Below the pieces are notes generated by a model that worked only from the letters and a program-made list of their open reading frames with translations, had not been told where the DNA came from and did no database searches. Source: Adineta ricciae (taxonomy: Eukaryota; Rotifera; Eurotatoria; Adinetida; Adinetidae). Taken from it: 64,000 nt of DNA. The position numbers were made by a program, and so were the translations under genes. The stretch spans positions 101,121 through 165,120 of the forward strand of contig CAJNOJ010000230.1 in the NCBI GenBank assembly GCA_905250025.1, read 5' to 3'. Shown here piece after piece: positions 25,446 through 36,400 of this stretch; position 1 is the first letter of the stretch, and each line of letters opens with the position of its first letter.

Positions 25446-28109
25446 TTAAAATGTTGTAGTTGATACTTTGCACTTATCCACATCCGCAATCGTGGTCAAT
25501 GTTTGCATACTGAGAGTTTTCGCCTGAATACGTTTCGTGTAGCGTCGAGATAGTTCACGATGTTCGGTTTTTGCTGGTCCCCACTTTTCATGAGGAAAAC
25601 GAGCTTCTTTAATGATCTATAGACAAACAAAGCAACGTATTCAACTATGAATTATTGTAAACATACATTCCATGTACCACGACGACAGATTTCAACGAAG
25701 AACATGTATGGAAGCCAACCGAGACAGATGATGACGACCATCCAACCAAGCGCAAGTGCCCATGTGGGATATGTATAATCATCAAGTGTTACATCTTGAT
25801 AGAATAATGAAGAGAAGATGATGGTAAACTAGAGATGACAGATGTGTCAAGAAGAATTTCACGGATGACCAAATGTGAAGAAAAAAGAAGATAATTACTA
25901 GTAGAATTAATGGAGAGATGTACTTCCAACATATTTGCCAGAATTTACTCGGACGTCGTTCTTCACCTAACATGATAGCAATGTCATCACAGAAATTATC
26001 CATCCCTAATGTGATATAAGCAATGAAATAGATGTGAAAGTCGAGAGAGTTTAGCTTGACTGTACCATAAACCCACGCAATACAGAATAATTCGACAACA
26101 CCGATGATTAACCATGGGAAACCACCGAGGTACTGATCAACAATATTTAAAACATAGAGACCACCCTAGAAAAGCAAATAGGATATCTGAGAATCGAAGA
26201 TTTTTGAAAATTAACACACCCGAGTCACCATTGAAAGACCGACTAAGAAGAACACGACAGATAAACCAAACCGAAATAGGACTATTTTCTTCGGCGTATT
26301 TAAGTACATTTTGAATTCGTCAATTATACTCGCCATGACTGTTTCCATAATGGAAAACTATTAGAAAGAAATTGTAGAATCATTCAGTTTCGAGGAGAAC
26401 TGGTAAATTTACCTCAGAACCAAACCCAAGTGTGCACATCATCAGAAAGAATAACACACACCAGAGAGGTGCAAATGGCATCATCGATAAACCTTCAGGA
26501 AAGACAACAAATGCCAAACCAGGTCCTAAATTGTACTCTTTTCTATACCGCAATTAATAAACATGCCTTACAAACCTCCTTTCGCCACATCAGCCACACT
26601 TACGCCCATTTTCGTCGCCATATGACCTAAAGACAGCTAAGAATCTCAAATTCAATACTAATCTCTTACCTAATACAGTAAAAATTGCAAATCCACTAAA
26701 TATACTGGTAAACCATGTCACACAACAAATCGCTATTGTATCACTACAGAACGCAACAAGTTCTTCTCGTTAGTTTGACAGAGACCTTTATACCGATAGA
26801 TATTATTGTTAAAATCATTGAACGATGCCATAGCTATCAACCCACCGCTGCAGCAACTCAATGCATAAAATACTTGTGTACATGCATCTTTCCAAACCTA
26901 AAAAAATCGTCTTTCAAAATGACCTCTTCCTCTCTAGCACAAACGCATCGTACCGATGGATTCTTCAGAACACTGAAATTGACTGTTCCCATGTAAAATT
27001 TAATACCTTCGACAGCGCCACTCAATGTTGCACCACGAATGATCAAAACAGTTAGCATTACATATGGAAATAGAGCAGTAAAATATGCAACCTACAATGA
27101 GAGTACGTTCATTTTCTCGATGTTCAAATCATAGTTTTTACTTTGCCTAACGATTGTACACCTTTTGATAACGCCAAAAAGCAGATTAACCAAGCGATTG
27201 CCAGAGCAACAACTAATCCAACAACAAGACCATCTGCATGTTCTACTCCGCCACTGATTTGTAACACTCGACGACTAAAAATATTAGAAAGTCTTTCCTT
27301 TCGAATTAGATAGGCTTTGGAATTCTATACTAAAAATATTCTTCACTCGGCGAACTTGTCATATCTAAAACCATACAAATATTCATCATCCAATAAACCA
27401 AGCGAATCATCAAAAGATACTTTTCATTAAGCCAAGTTCAGTTCGAGTTAAATTCGCTAATGTTTTCTGATCAGTGCACAGCGCTGTGTTCCACCAATTA
27501 TGGCATGTCGACCATGGAACAATCAATTGGAATGATGCCACCAAATAATAGAAACAATATGCAATGAGCACCATGTAATACAAACCCCAAAAACAGTTTG
27601 TGGCCATCGACGCATAGCCAATACCTATTAGAAAACAGTATCGACAGAATTTCTCGAGAAATAAGATTTGTCACAAGCCTCGCAATAATGGATTGACTTT
27701 CCAAACAACTAATGGCCCAGCACTGGTAAATTGTCCTAAGGTTAATTCCAAATAGAACACAGGTGCACCAATGAAGAAAAGCATGAGCGTATATGGTATG
27801 AGAAAAGCGCCTAGAAACGCATTGGCATACAATCGAGAAAGAACGCCATCGGCAGCAAAAATTACCTCCTCCGTTCTTGAAACAGAGATATGGAAAACGC
27901 CAAACATTGCCTAAGCCAACAGCTAGAAAACATACCAAACAAGACAGTCAATTGTCATGAAATTTTCGTACAAACCAAATGCTACTAATGTTAAAAAGAA
28001 CTCAACAGGATTTGTCCATTGTTTACGCTATAGATTACAATAGAAATATGTTGATTATACAAAAACTAGCTTCACGAACTTCTGGTGGAGTCACATCACT
28101 AGCAATCAT
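25446..28109 (-). CDS. SLC6 family Na+/Cl- dependent transporter
   Basis: Twelve-span neurotransmitter/amino-acid symporter of the plasma membrane. Exons read [17 protein letters not shown], then [20 protein letters not shown] (TM1, signature), [24 protein letters not shown], and a short extracellular loop 2 with an N-glycosylation site (NLT). Later come [55 protein letters not shown], a TM8 region and [16 protein letters not shown]. The end is the typical [16 protein letters not shown] followed by a short tail with a C-terminal TTTF. The TM1 position that is Asp in monoamine transporters is Gly here (FAVGLGN), which points to an amino-acid-type substrate (GABA, glycine, taurine or creatine). 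About twelve introns. The start at 28109 ([10 protein letters not shown]) is a best guess because the first splice join is ambiguous. Confidence 0.92.
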
Positions 28110-28494
28110 TTGAAAGACCGTCAACAGATGTTGAAAGTGAAGAATAGATTCATTCAAATATCAACGAACATTTTATCTTCGAAGATAATCTATTTAAATG
28201 ACATTTCATTGCCATTTTTTATGTCGAAATGATAACAAAAAGAGCATCATCTCTTTCGTATCGATCCATATACGAATCAATTAGACATGTTTCCCAAAAA
28301 TACCTCGTATAAAATGTCATTTTCACAGTTCTACTGAATACTATCCATCCGTGGGAGAGAAATAGTTCATTTATTTGCCAGACTAAGTGATCCTTGATAA
28401 ATTTTCATTGTTTTTGTCTTCATTGTTTGATTCTAATATGATTATATCGCGTACAAACCGTCTTCGGTAAACCAGCATTTCTCTCGATCGACAA

Positions 28495-29466
28495 ATGACA
28501 AGTAACGTTTCTCTCGAAACACCTTTGATCGATAGTCATATTGGTTTGTACATTACAATAATTGTCTCGTCTCTATCCATGATTATCTCTACATTTGCTT
28601 GTATTCTGATAATATTCCTGACGATCATTACACCAAAATTGCATTCTCCAACGAACTTACTCGTGTCTAGTACATGTTTGAGCACATTGGTTTATTTAAT
28701 CATATCCATCGTAAATAGTTTCATCTTCTATACCGATTCGAACTCTACAGATTGGTCGTGTCGAATTCGAGCTTATGCTTACTATGTTTCCTTGAACCTT
28801 GTGATTTACTCCTATGTTATCCAAGCAATATCGCGTTTATTTTGGACTGTTTTATATAAATATCGGTATCTGCTAACAATGAAATGTCATATACGTCTTC
28901 TAATTTTGAAAACAATCATTTCAACTCTCTTGCCATTATCAACTCTGATCACCGATCATGTTATTTTTCGTCCATTGAAACTCTGCGTTGTGCCAATGAA
29001 GTATACCATTCACGTTTTCTATCTTCTATCAGTCGGTTTTCTTATCCCACTGTTGATCATTACGATCCTTTACGCAATTATCTATCGACATATAATTCGT
29101 TCCACCGCAAATTTTCGACGTGCGACACGAGATGCTGAAATAGCTCGAAATATTCTCATTCTTCTTGGCATTTTCCTTCTCGGTGGTATTCCAACTGTGA
29201 TCTATGTCATTGTTTCCAACAAAACGGTATCGTCACCGAGAAGTTTATTCTTACTCGCCGTTACGGCACCTTCTGTCGCAGTGGCGAGTGAGAGAATAAT
29301 GAGTATTCTTCTCAACAAAGAAATTCGCAAAGCATTAACAATACAATGGACAGCCCGATTTGCTAGTGATCGTCTATCTACTACTGGAGTTCAACCATTA
29401 ATATTCATCAATCAATCTGCAGGAAGAGTCGCTTACATTTCGAAACTACAAGAAATTCGATCATAA
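28495..29466 (+). CDS. Intronless rhodopsin-like orphan GPCR
   Basis: A 323-residue protein with seven hydrophobic segments. N-glycosylation site (NVS) near the N-terminus, TM1 ITIIVSSLSMIIS, then LHSPTNLLVSSTCLSTLVYL (TM2). WSCRIRAYAYYVSLNLVIYSYVIQAISRLFW includes the TM3 Cys and an SRLFW sequence in the DRY position. TM5 is FLIPLLIITILYAIIY, TM6 IARNILILLGIFLLGGIPTVIYVIV, and TM7 APSVAVASERIMSILLNKEIRKAL, where NPxxY is replaced. The lack of canonical DRY and NPxxY, and the lack of introns, fit the large lineage-specific single-exon GPCR families of bdelloids. The ligand is unknown. It is head-to-head with the SLC6 gene. Confidence 0.85.
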   Translation: MTSNVSLETPLIDSHIGLYITIIVSSLSMIISTFACILIIFLTIITPKLHSPTNLLVSSTCLSTLVYLIISIVNSFIFYTDSNSTDWSCRIRAYAYYVSLNLVIYSYVIQAISRLFWTVLYKYRYLLTMKCHIRLLILKTIISTLLPLSTLITDHVIFRPLKLCVVPMKYTIHVFYLLSVGFLIPLLIITILYAIIYRHIIRSTANFRRATRDAEIARNILILLGIFLLGGIPTVIYVIVSNKTVSSPRSLFLLAVTAPSVAVASERIMSILLNKEIRKALTIQWTARFASDRLSTTGVQPLIFINQSAGRVAYISKLQEIRS

Positions 29467-29734
29467 GTTAAACCAAGTAGGAATGAATGAGCGTGAATTA
29501 GATCATATGTTACACATAACCAGAATTTTATTCTTTTTGTTTGTGTGTGTTAGAGTATCGATAAATAAACAAACAAGAAAACAAAAGCGAAAATGATATA
29601 GTCGCATATACATTTTCTCGTGGTGCTTTGCTAGCAGAGGAAATAGCAAACTAAAAAGATCTGCGCACACAACAAAAACCTATCAAAGGAGAAAACGATC
29701 GTATTGTTGCTGATGAGTTTAGATTTATATGGTA

Positions 29735-30305
29735 TCAATATCGATTGATATCAAGTAAACGTACGCCGAAAAAGATGGGAAATTTTGGTACGACAGCGAG
29801 AAGCATCGTTGCCAAATTAATCAAAAAGTGTGTCTTATCATATTTGGTATAAAAACTTGCAATGAAGAATCTACAAAGAAATCAGTAAAGAAAACCTATT
29901 TTCGGTATTAGCATTCACTTACAAAACAACCGGTACGATTTGCAGAAATTTCCGTGTACCTGTCCATTGTACTCCATCATCAATCTGTTCCCAAAACGTG
30001 AATCGTCGTGCTCGACCTTGGTCGCTTGTTTCCCACGGTGCACCTTTAACAACATGAAATAAATAATAATTACACTAGAACGAAATAAACAAATTAGCGT
30101 AAAGAAATTTCGTCATCAAAATTTCGCCCACTAGATTATGAATGGTTGTTGTTAAAGTCCATGCAACAGATGTTGTTATATAAGGTATACTGAGTAGAAT
30201 AAAATGTAGAACAAAGACAAGTATGATATATGTTAACCAAACGCCACGACTGTTTAACCATGAACTATTTGGATTTCTCTCTCCTTGGGCGATACCGACG
30301 TTCAT
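29735..30305 (-). CDS. ORMDL3: ORMDL sphingolipid biosynthesis regulator
   Basis: Small ER membrane protein that inhibits serine palmitoyltransferase when ceramide is high. Exons read [95 protein letters not shown] and [19 protein letters not shown], ending RLLDINRY. This is colinear with vertebrate ORMDLs (about 153 residues). The conserved MNVG start lies at 30305; an in-frame ATG at 30317 would add four residues. The donor after IHNL is GTGGGC, weak but required by the alignment. Confidence 0.95.
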
Positions 30306-30703
30306 TGTTACTATCAATACAAACTGTACATATAAATCTAGAGACAGAGCGGAATTTGTGGCAAAACTCGGTGACGATTTAAAGGGTAAAATCTATGATT
30401 ATGACCTTGAGTGTTTGACTAATAAAATACATTTACAAAACCTTTCATTGAAGAACTTCGATTGATTGAAACAAGCGACGTATACAGAAGAGCAGAAAAA
30501 CAGAATATGATTCATCCAATCGGTTTTTATATTTACTATTGGTTATGACATCAGATATTTGACAACGTTAGAGGCCGCCCGTTCGTGTTAAATACATTTC
30601 GAATCGAAGGAAGACGAAGAAGAAAATTTTATTGAAAATCAAATGGCAATCCTTATATTCTTGGACAGGATATAGAAGGAAAAAAAAATAACAAGCTGCG
30701 TGT

Positions 30704-31389
30704 TTATAGATTCAATTTAATCGGTCTACGATTTCGGTTACGGTTACGATTACGAGTTGCTCGACGAATTAATGTCGTATTGCATAACTTATTCTTACAA
30801 TAACGTCCACATGTTACATCTGCATTCGGTAATTTACAATCTTCTGGAAAGTTTAGATAATTACAAATAGGTTGATAACAAACAGCTAAAAGAACGTACA
30901 AGTTTCAAGCAAAACTACCTCCGTCATATCAAACTTACTAGTCAACATCGATGTTGCTTCAACATTACAGCTAAAATGTACATGGATATAGATTCAGAGA
31001 GAAGACTATACAACATACTAGGGCGTGTCACAGAACATCCATACAGATCGTCCATCGAGTACGAGTATGTCTTTTTCTTGTGGTGTCATAAAACCATATT
31101 CCCATGAACAACCGCGAGAAAGTGTGAACTCATCATTAGCGTTCAGACGTGTATAACATTGTCCATTGCATGGTGTACTATCGATTTTAAGTGTAGCATT
31201 GGCAATCGTTGCACATAACGGATTTCTTGAGTTACATTGATAACAACGTCCAGCTGCTGCCAATGCTGAATAGATGAACATATACATTAGAAAAAAAAAG
31301 GTGAAGTGAGGTATGACGGAATACAAACTCATTTCAATCCATAATGATAGAAGAGCAATTAGAACGATCGTTGTTGCTAATCGATGCAT
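30704..31389 (-). CDS. Secreted Ly6/uPAR (three-finger) type protein with two cysteine-rich modules
   Basis: The start at 31389 (MHRLATTIVLIALLSLW) is a signal peptide. After an intron, GRCYQCNSRNPLC, CNGQCYTRL, RGCSWEYGF and WMFCDTP|YCNVEA form a Ly6/uPAR domain with its closing CN. A second shorter module follows: VCYQPICNYL, DCKLPNADVTCGRYCKNKLCN. The tail is very basic with a repeated Arg-Asn dipeptide (RNRNRNRNR). No hydrophobic GPI-signal end is visible, so it is probably secreted. The function is unknown: members of this fold range from receptor modulators to defence proteins. Three introns with good GTAAGT-type donors. Confidence 0.75.
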
Positions 31390-33427
31390 CTTCGACGAGA
31401 AGAAAATCAAATGAGTGAGACCTGTTCAACCCTGAGATTTAAATATTGCATTCTTCTTAACGCCTACGTTTTCAATATTTGTCGATAGAAGAATCCTGAT
31501 TTTGAAGATGAAAGTCTGATTAGAAGAAGAAATTTGATTCCGAACTTGAAAGCAGGCGATAATATTGTTTTAGAAAAAGAACAATGACCTTCTAATTGTC
31601 AGTGTCTTACGTATATTTTTTCAAAAAAAGTCGAAAACTATATCGAGAGTATTTGGTTTCACATTTATAAATATATTTCAAGGAAACTTTCTATTAGAAT
31701 CAAATTCGATATATGATAGAAAGAAAATAATTGATTTTTGCAAAACATGAACGTGATTTGGCTTGTAACCTTGTCTTCGCCTGCAAAGATTATCCATCGG
31801 AAATAAACGATCTATTCAACATTTTCATGTTTGCTTTGTCTTATCATCTGGTATCATGACCGGAAACGAGATTTGCCGACCATGTTTGATACCGTATGGT
31901 ACTCGTTTGTATATGACAGAATCGATGTTACCACCTACTATTATCAGTTAGATCACGATATCAACAACAAATGAAAAGGTCAATAGAATTCGTTAAGATG
32001 TGTGTATATACATGATGATCATATCAGGTGAATGTTAGACATACCGAGAGGAAAAAGAAATAGATGATAATAATAATAATAATGATGAAGACTGCAAGTG
32101 AGAACGTCGATCATTTGATTGTAGGAGAGAATCAGAGATAGACAAGTCGATGTCGGTATTAGAAGCAATGACAACATCGGATGCAATGACTATGTCGGTT
32201 AGTTATTCAATGGTGGATGAAATCGAAAGGTACGACTGCTTCTCTTTTCTTGTCCCGACCATAGTTGAATGACATCTAGAGTACCGAATGCATGATGTAG
32301 GAAGAAAAAACTGCTTGTTTTCACGAAGGAAATGTTTTAAGACGATGATTTGAAGAAGAAATTGAATGAATTGATGATGATGAAATTGACCAGAGGTATA
32401 GAAAATATAATTATGTTACTCAATAAGATTTTCGTAAGAATGGCGTCATGACGACATATGGGTAAAGAGTGGAATATTTCTTTCCTCGTCGATTAACTTT
32501 GATCGTTCCTTGCGTTGATGTTGCTGAAGTATTTATAAAATCTTTTTTTTTCTTTCGAGATTTTCCTTTTCTTTTTTTTTCTTCTCATTAATTATTTTCA
32601 TGTTTATTTTCATTTCGAGACATCGAAGTCGTGATTCGTACGAGCAAAGTTGATTCGACTGTTTTGTCAGATTTGTTTTTCGAATGTTGTTGTTGGACTA
32701 GTTGTTGATCGGATTGCCTAAGACATAAACGAGGAGAAACAGAACAAGGAAGGAGTTCTTCATGTTATCGATCTTCGTCAAATCTTTCGTTTTTTTTTCC
32801 TTCTTGCTCTATATATTTCTTTCTTATTCGTCCTCGCTCGCTCTACCACTACTTCTATCGATACCCCCTGGAGAAACAAAACAACAACAACAACGGCGGC
32901 AGCAAAGAGTAATAGTAAAAAATCGAGAGGATAGAAGTAACGAAAAGAAAAAAAGCAACGAATTGAAAACATGTTAAATTGATCAAAATAAAAAATCACT
33001 TCAATAGTTCGATGCTGTGTCAATTGTCTAGGTAGAAAGAAAAGAAGAAGAAGAAGAAGAAGAAGCCGAAAAAAAGAGGAAAGAATCATATTGACAATGA
33101 CGACTTGTCAAGCGCAACAAATGCAACAATAATAAGAGAAAAAAACTCGTTTCTCTTACACTCTCGACTCTTTCTCGTCCTTCTTCTTTCTTGCGTGTTT
33201 GTATGTGTATAACTATGTCTGTGTGTATGTGCGTGTGCGCCTCCCTACGTGTTGTTTTCTTCATTCTCTTCTCTTTCGTGGTGTTGCTGTTTTGTATATT
33301 CTTTAGTGATGGAAAAAAAATCTTTCGTGAATGTACTCATCTCCTAAGACAGAACAGTTACATTACTCTTCTTTCTTCTTCTGTCTTTATCTATTTTCAA
33401 TCGTCATTTTGTAGAACATAGCTTAGA
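31390..33427. other. Region upstream of Musashi (probable promoter and 5' UTR)
   Basis: No supported protein gene. The open frames at 32762-33264 come from T-rich, CAACAA and AAGAAG low-complexity sequence. The stretch ends in a pyrimidine-rich run about 50 nt before the Musashi ATG. The long spacing suits a developmentally regulated gene. Confidence 0.45.
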
Positions 33428-36400
33428 ATGAAAGATAGTGTGACACCGGCACCACCTTCGCTGCAATACCCCTATTATTCGCCAGCCTATTCACATCATC
33501 AATACGGTTCGCCAGCTTGGCATCATTCAATTTCATCTTCATCTCATCATTACGATATCCCGGTTTCATCCAGATCACCTTATCGTTATCCACCTGCGGC
33601 ACACTATTATCCGTCCCATGTAAATGGTAGATCTCCTCAATACCAATCGAATGGGTAAGCAGAACTACGGGGGGAGGGGGAAAGAACGTTAAAGCCAAAG
33701 ACTTTTTTCTTTGCTATATCTGTCGATAATTATGGCACTTTCAACTGTTGATGTTGCTGTTTCCTATGGCATATTCTCTCATTGAGAGCATATGGTTGCG
33801 TAGGCGTATTGTCGGAAACAGGATAGTTGTTGATGATTATAATTTTTCCATCTAGAGCACTTTGATTCTATGCCTATCATCCGTCTGCCATTTGCATCTC
33901 AATGTTTGCAAGTTAGATATAGATTAGATAGAAAACGTGTCTAGTTCGATATTGGATTGATTTAGAAGAAGAAAGAAAGAAAGGCAAAGAAATAAGACTA
34001 AATATTAATACGATGGCCTCGAGCGTCAAGGTTTTATTGTCAGAAGGTCATCAAAGAATTGAACATGAAGATAGACGAATGTGTGTCGGTTTCGTTCGCT
34101 GAATTGAGTATTACCGACGAATTGATCGTTTGCTCTTTGGCATGTGCATGATTTGTGTTTCTTTTTTATGATTTGACTTTTAGTTTTCGTATCAAATGAA
34201 GATGTGTATGGTAATCGGAAACCTTTCGATTTCTCATCGAGAGATTGTCGATTACATTTTCAAATTCTAATTGCATCATAAAAGAGAACTGTCGACACCA
34301 AGTTCTTTGTTTAAAGAAAACAAAACTTCGAGTGTGCTTTGACAAGTGAAGACTGTCGTGAAAAAAAAGAAGAATATCAACCTTATATCTAGTCGATAAA
34401 TAATGACGGCGGATTGCGCCTATTTTCTTTTTCTCTTCTGCTATATGTATACAGCGAACAACGAGAGTAATTATTCTCAGACTGTCAAAATGTCAGATAT
34501 ATTCCATAGGCATCGACATACCGCCAGAGAAGGCTAAGCATTGTTTACTGAAAGTATATCTTTATAACAAAGCTGTTTGTCATGTTGACTATTAGCACTA
34601 TTGAATAATTACACTGATAAAAAGAGGTTTCTGTTAATCTTCATTGAATTTACGTCACAAAAAAAAAGAAGTGTTGAAAGAAAGTTATCTTTCGTTTAGT
34701 CATATTCCATATCTTGAAGACGATGAAGATGCTCGATCTGAAGATGGTGAAGACTCCGATTCACCCAAGCCATTTGATAAGTAGGAGCTTTTGAACGACG
34801 ATGATTTCATTCGAAGAATCAATGAAATTTTTTAGAAAAATGTTCATTGGCGGTCTTTCATGGCAAACAACACCAGGTAATTAGGGAGTCTCAAGCAAAT
34901 ATTTGTACGCATGCTTGTTTGTTTTTTAGAAAATCTAAAAAACTATTTTACACAGTTCGGTGAAGTTGCAGAATGTATGATCATGAAGGATGCGATCACT
35001 AAACGATCACGGTAAAATTTGAAGTTCACTGTTTTACGCAAATACGTTCATGAGATTCTTCAATTTCAGAGGTTTTGGCTTTATTACATTCAAAGACGCG
35101 AATTCGGTCGACAAAGTTCTAGCAAAAGATGTGCATATGCTCGATGAAAAACAGGTATGGTGTCTACACAGGATCATGTTCGATTGACACAATCGAATGT
35201 GGACTGACTGTTCGAAGCGACTTTCGCGTATAAAACAATGAGCCGATGAGAAAAATACAAAGGAAACTGATACTAATTGTGAGAAGGATATAATGAGGTA
35301 AAAACGACGACGAGCCATCGGATGATTGATTTTGCTGCGTATGTTTAGTGTAAATGAGGAGAAGGATTGTTATTAGAAATGCAAATAATGTAAATAGAAT
35401 AAACATCATTGCAAAACGAGTATGTTCATAATGAAGAGATAATTCATCATACCAATCAGTGCTTGGATGTCTGATCATTGTTTGAAACTAAATAGATCGA
35501 AAAGCAAACAATGATTTTCCTTGCTGCCCGTAATTTATCAGGAAATGTAATTGTTTACTTACGAAACGATAGAGTTGTCAGAAAAAAGAGCCAACATCGA
35601 CTGTAAATGTTTTCAAAGACGGGCGGTTTGTTTGACTTCTAATTCTTACTTGTCAACCGCACACAGACTGAACGAAACATTGCGTGCAGTGAGTTCTCTG
35701 ATTACAAAGAATAGACAATGAAAGAAAACAAAGTTTTACGTTTTTATCCGATGACAACTTACTCTGTTATGCGTAGATTTGTACTATATCTTTCTTCGCT
35801 TGTCTATTCGACAGATGTTAAACTCTGATTAGTTCTCTCATTTATCACAAGATCATTCCATTATTAAAAACAAATACATAAGAACTTTTTTGTCAATAGA
35901 TCGTTTTGTGTTATTGATTAGATAAATTTTTCCTTCTATGCGTTGTCTTTGCTCAAGGCAACTAATAAATAAGATGTGCTTTTCTCATTCAACAAGTCTT
36001 AGAATGAATGAATGTCGATTTAGATCTGATATGATTGAAATTAAACAACCATCAGTTAATCAATCATCATCTCTCGTTTTGTTTTCGTGCGAGTCGTGAA
36101 AAAAGGAGAAGATTTCGTTTCGCTTGATCAAGTTCCGACAGAATCCAACTATATGATGTTCGTTTATTTTTAGATTGATCCAAAACCGGCATATCCTCGA
36201 CAGAAACATCCGAAAGTAAGTGAACATGTGCATCGGTAACTGAGATTTTCTTTGCATGTCAGACGAGAGAAAGAAAAATGGAAGCAAGACTGTTGTTATT
36301 CATCGGAATCGATCCGATAGACTGCTAAAAACGATAGCTATAGGAGATCATTTGCGAGAGCGTGCGTGTGCATCCGGTCGCCTTTCCTCTCTCCCCCCCT

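Noticed and set aside
32762-33264. Open frames upstream of Musashi on both strands
   Set aside because: They consist of CAA, AAG and T-rich low-complexity runs with no domain or splice support.
33655-34699. Long Musashi intron as a site of a transposon insertion
   Set aside because: No terminal repeats, target-site duplication or transposase-like frame could be seen.
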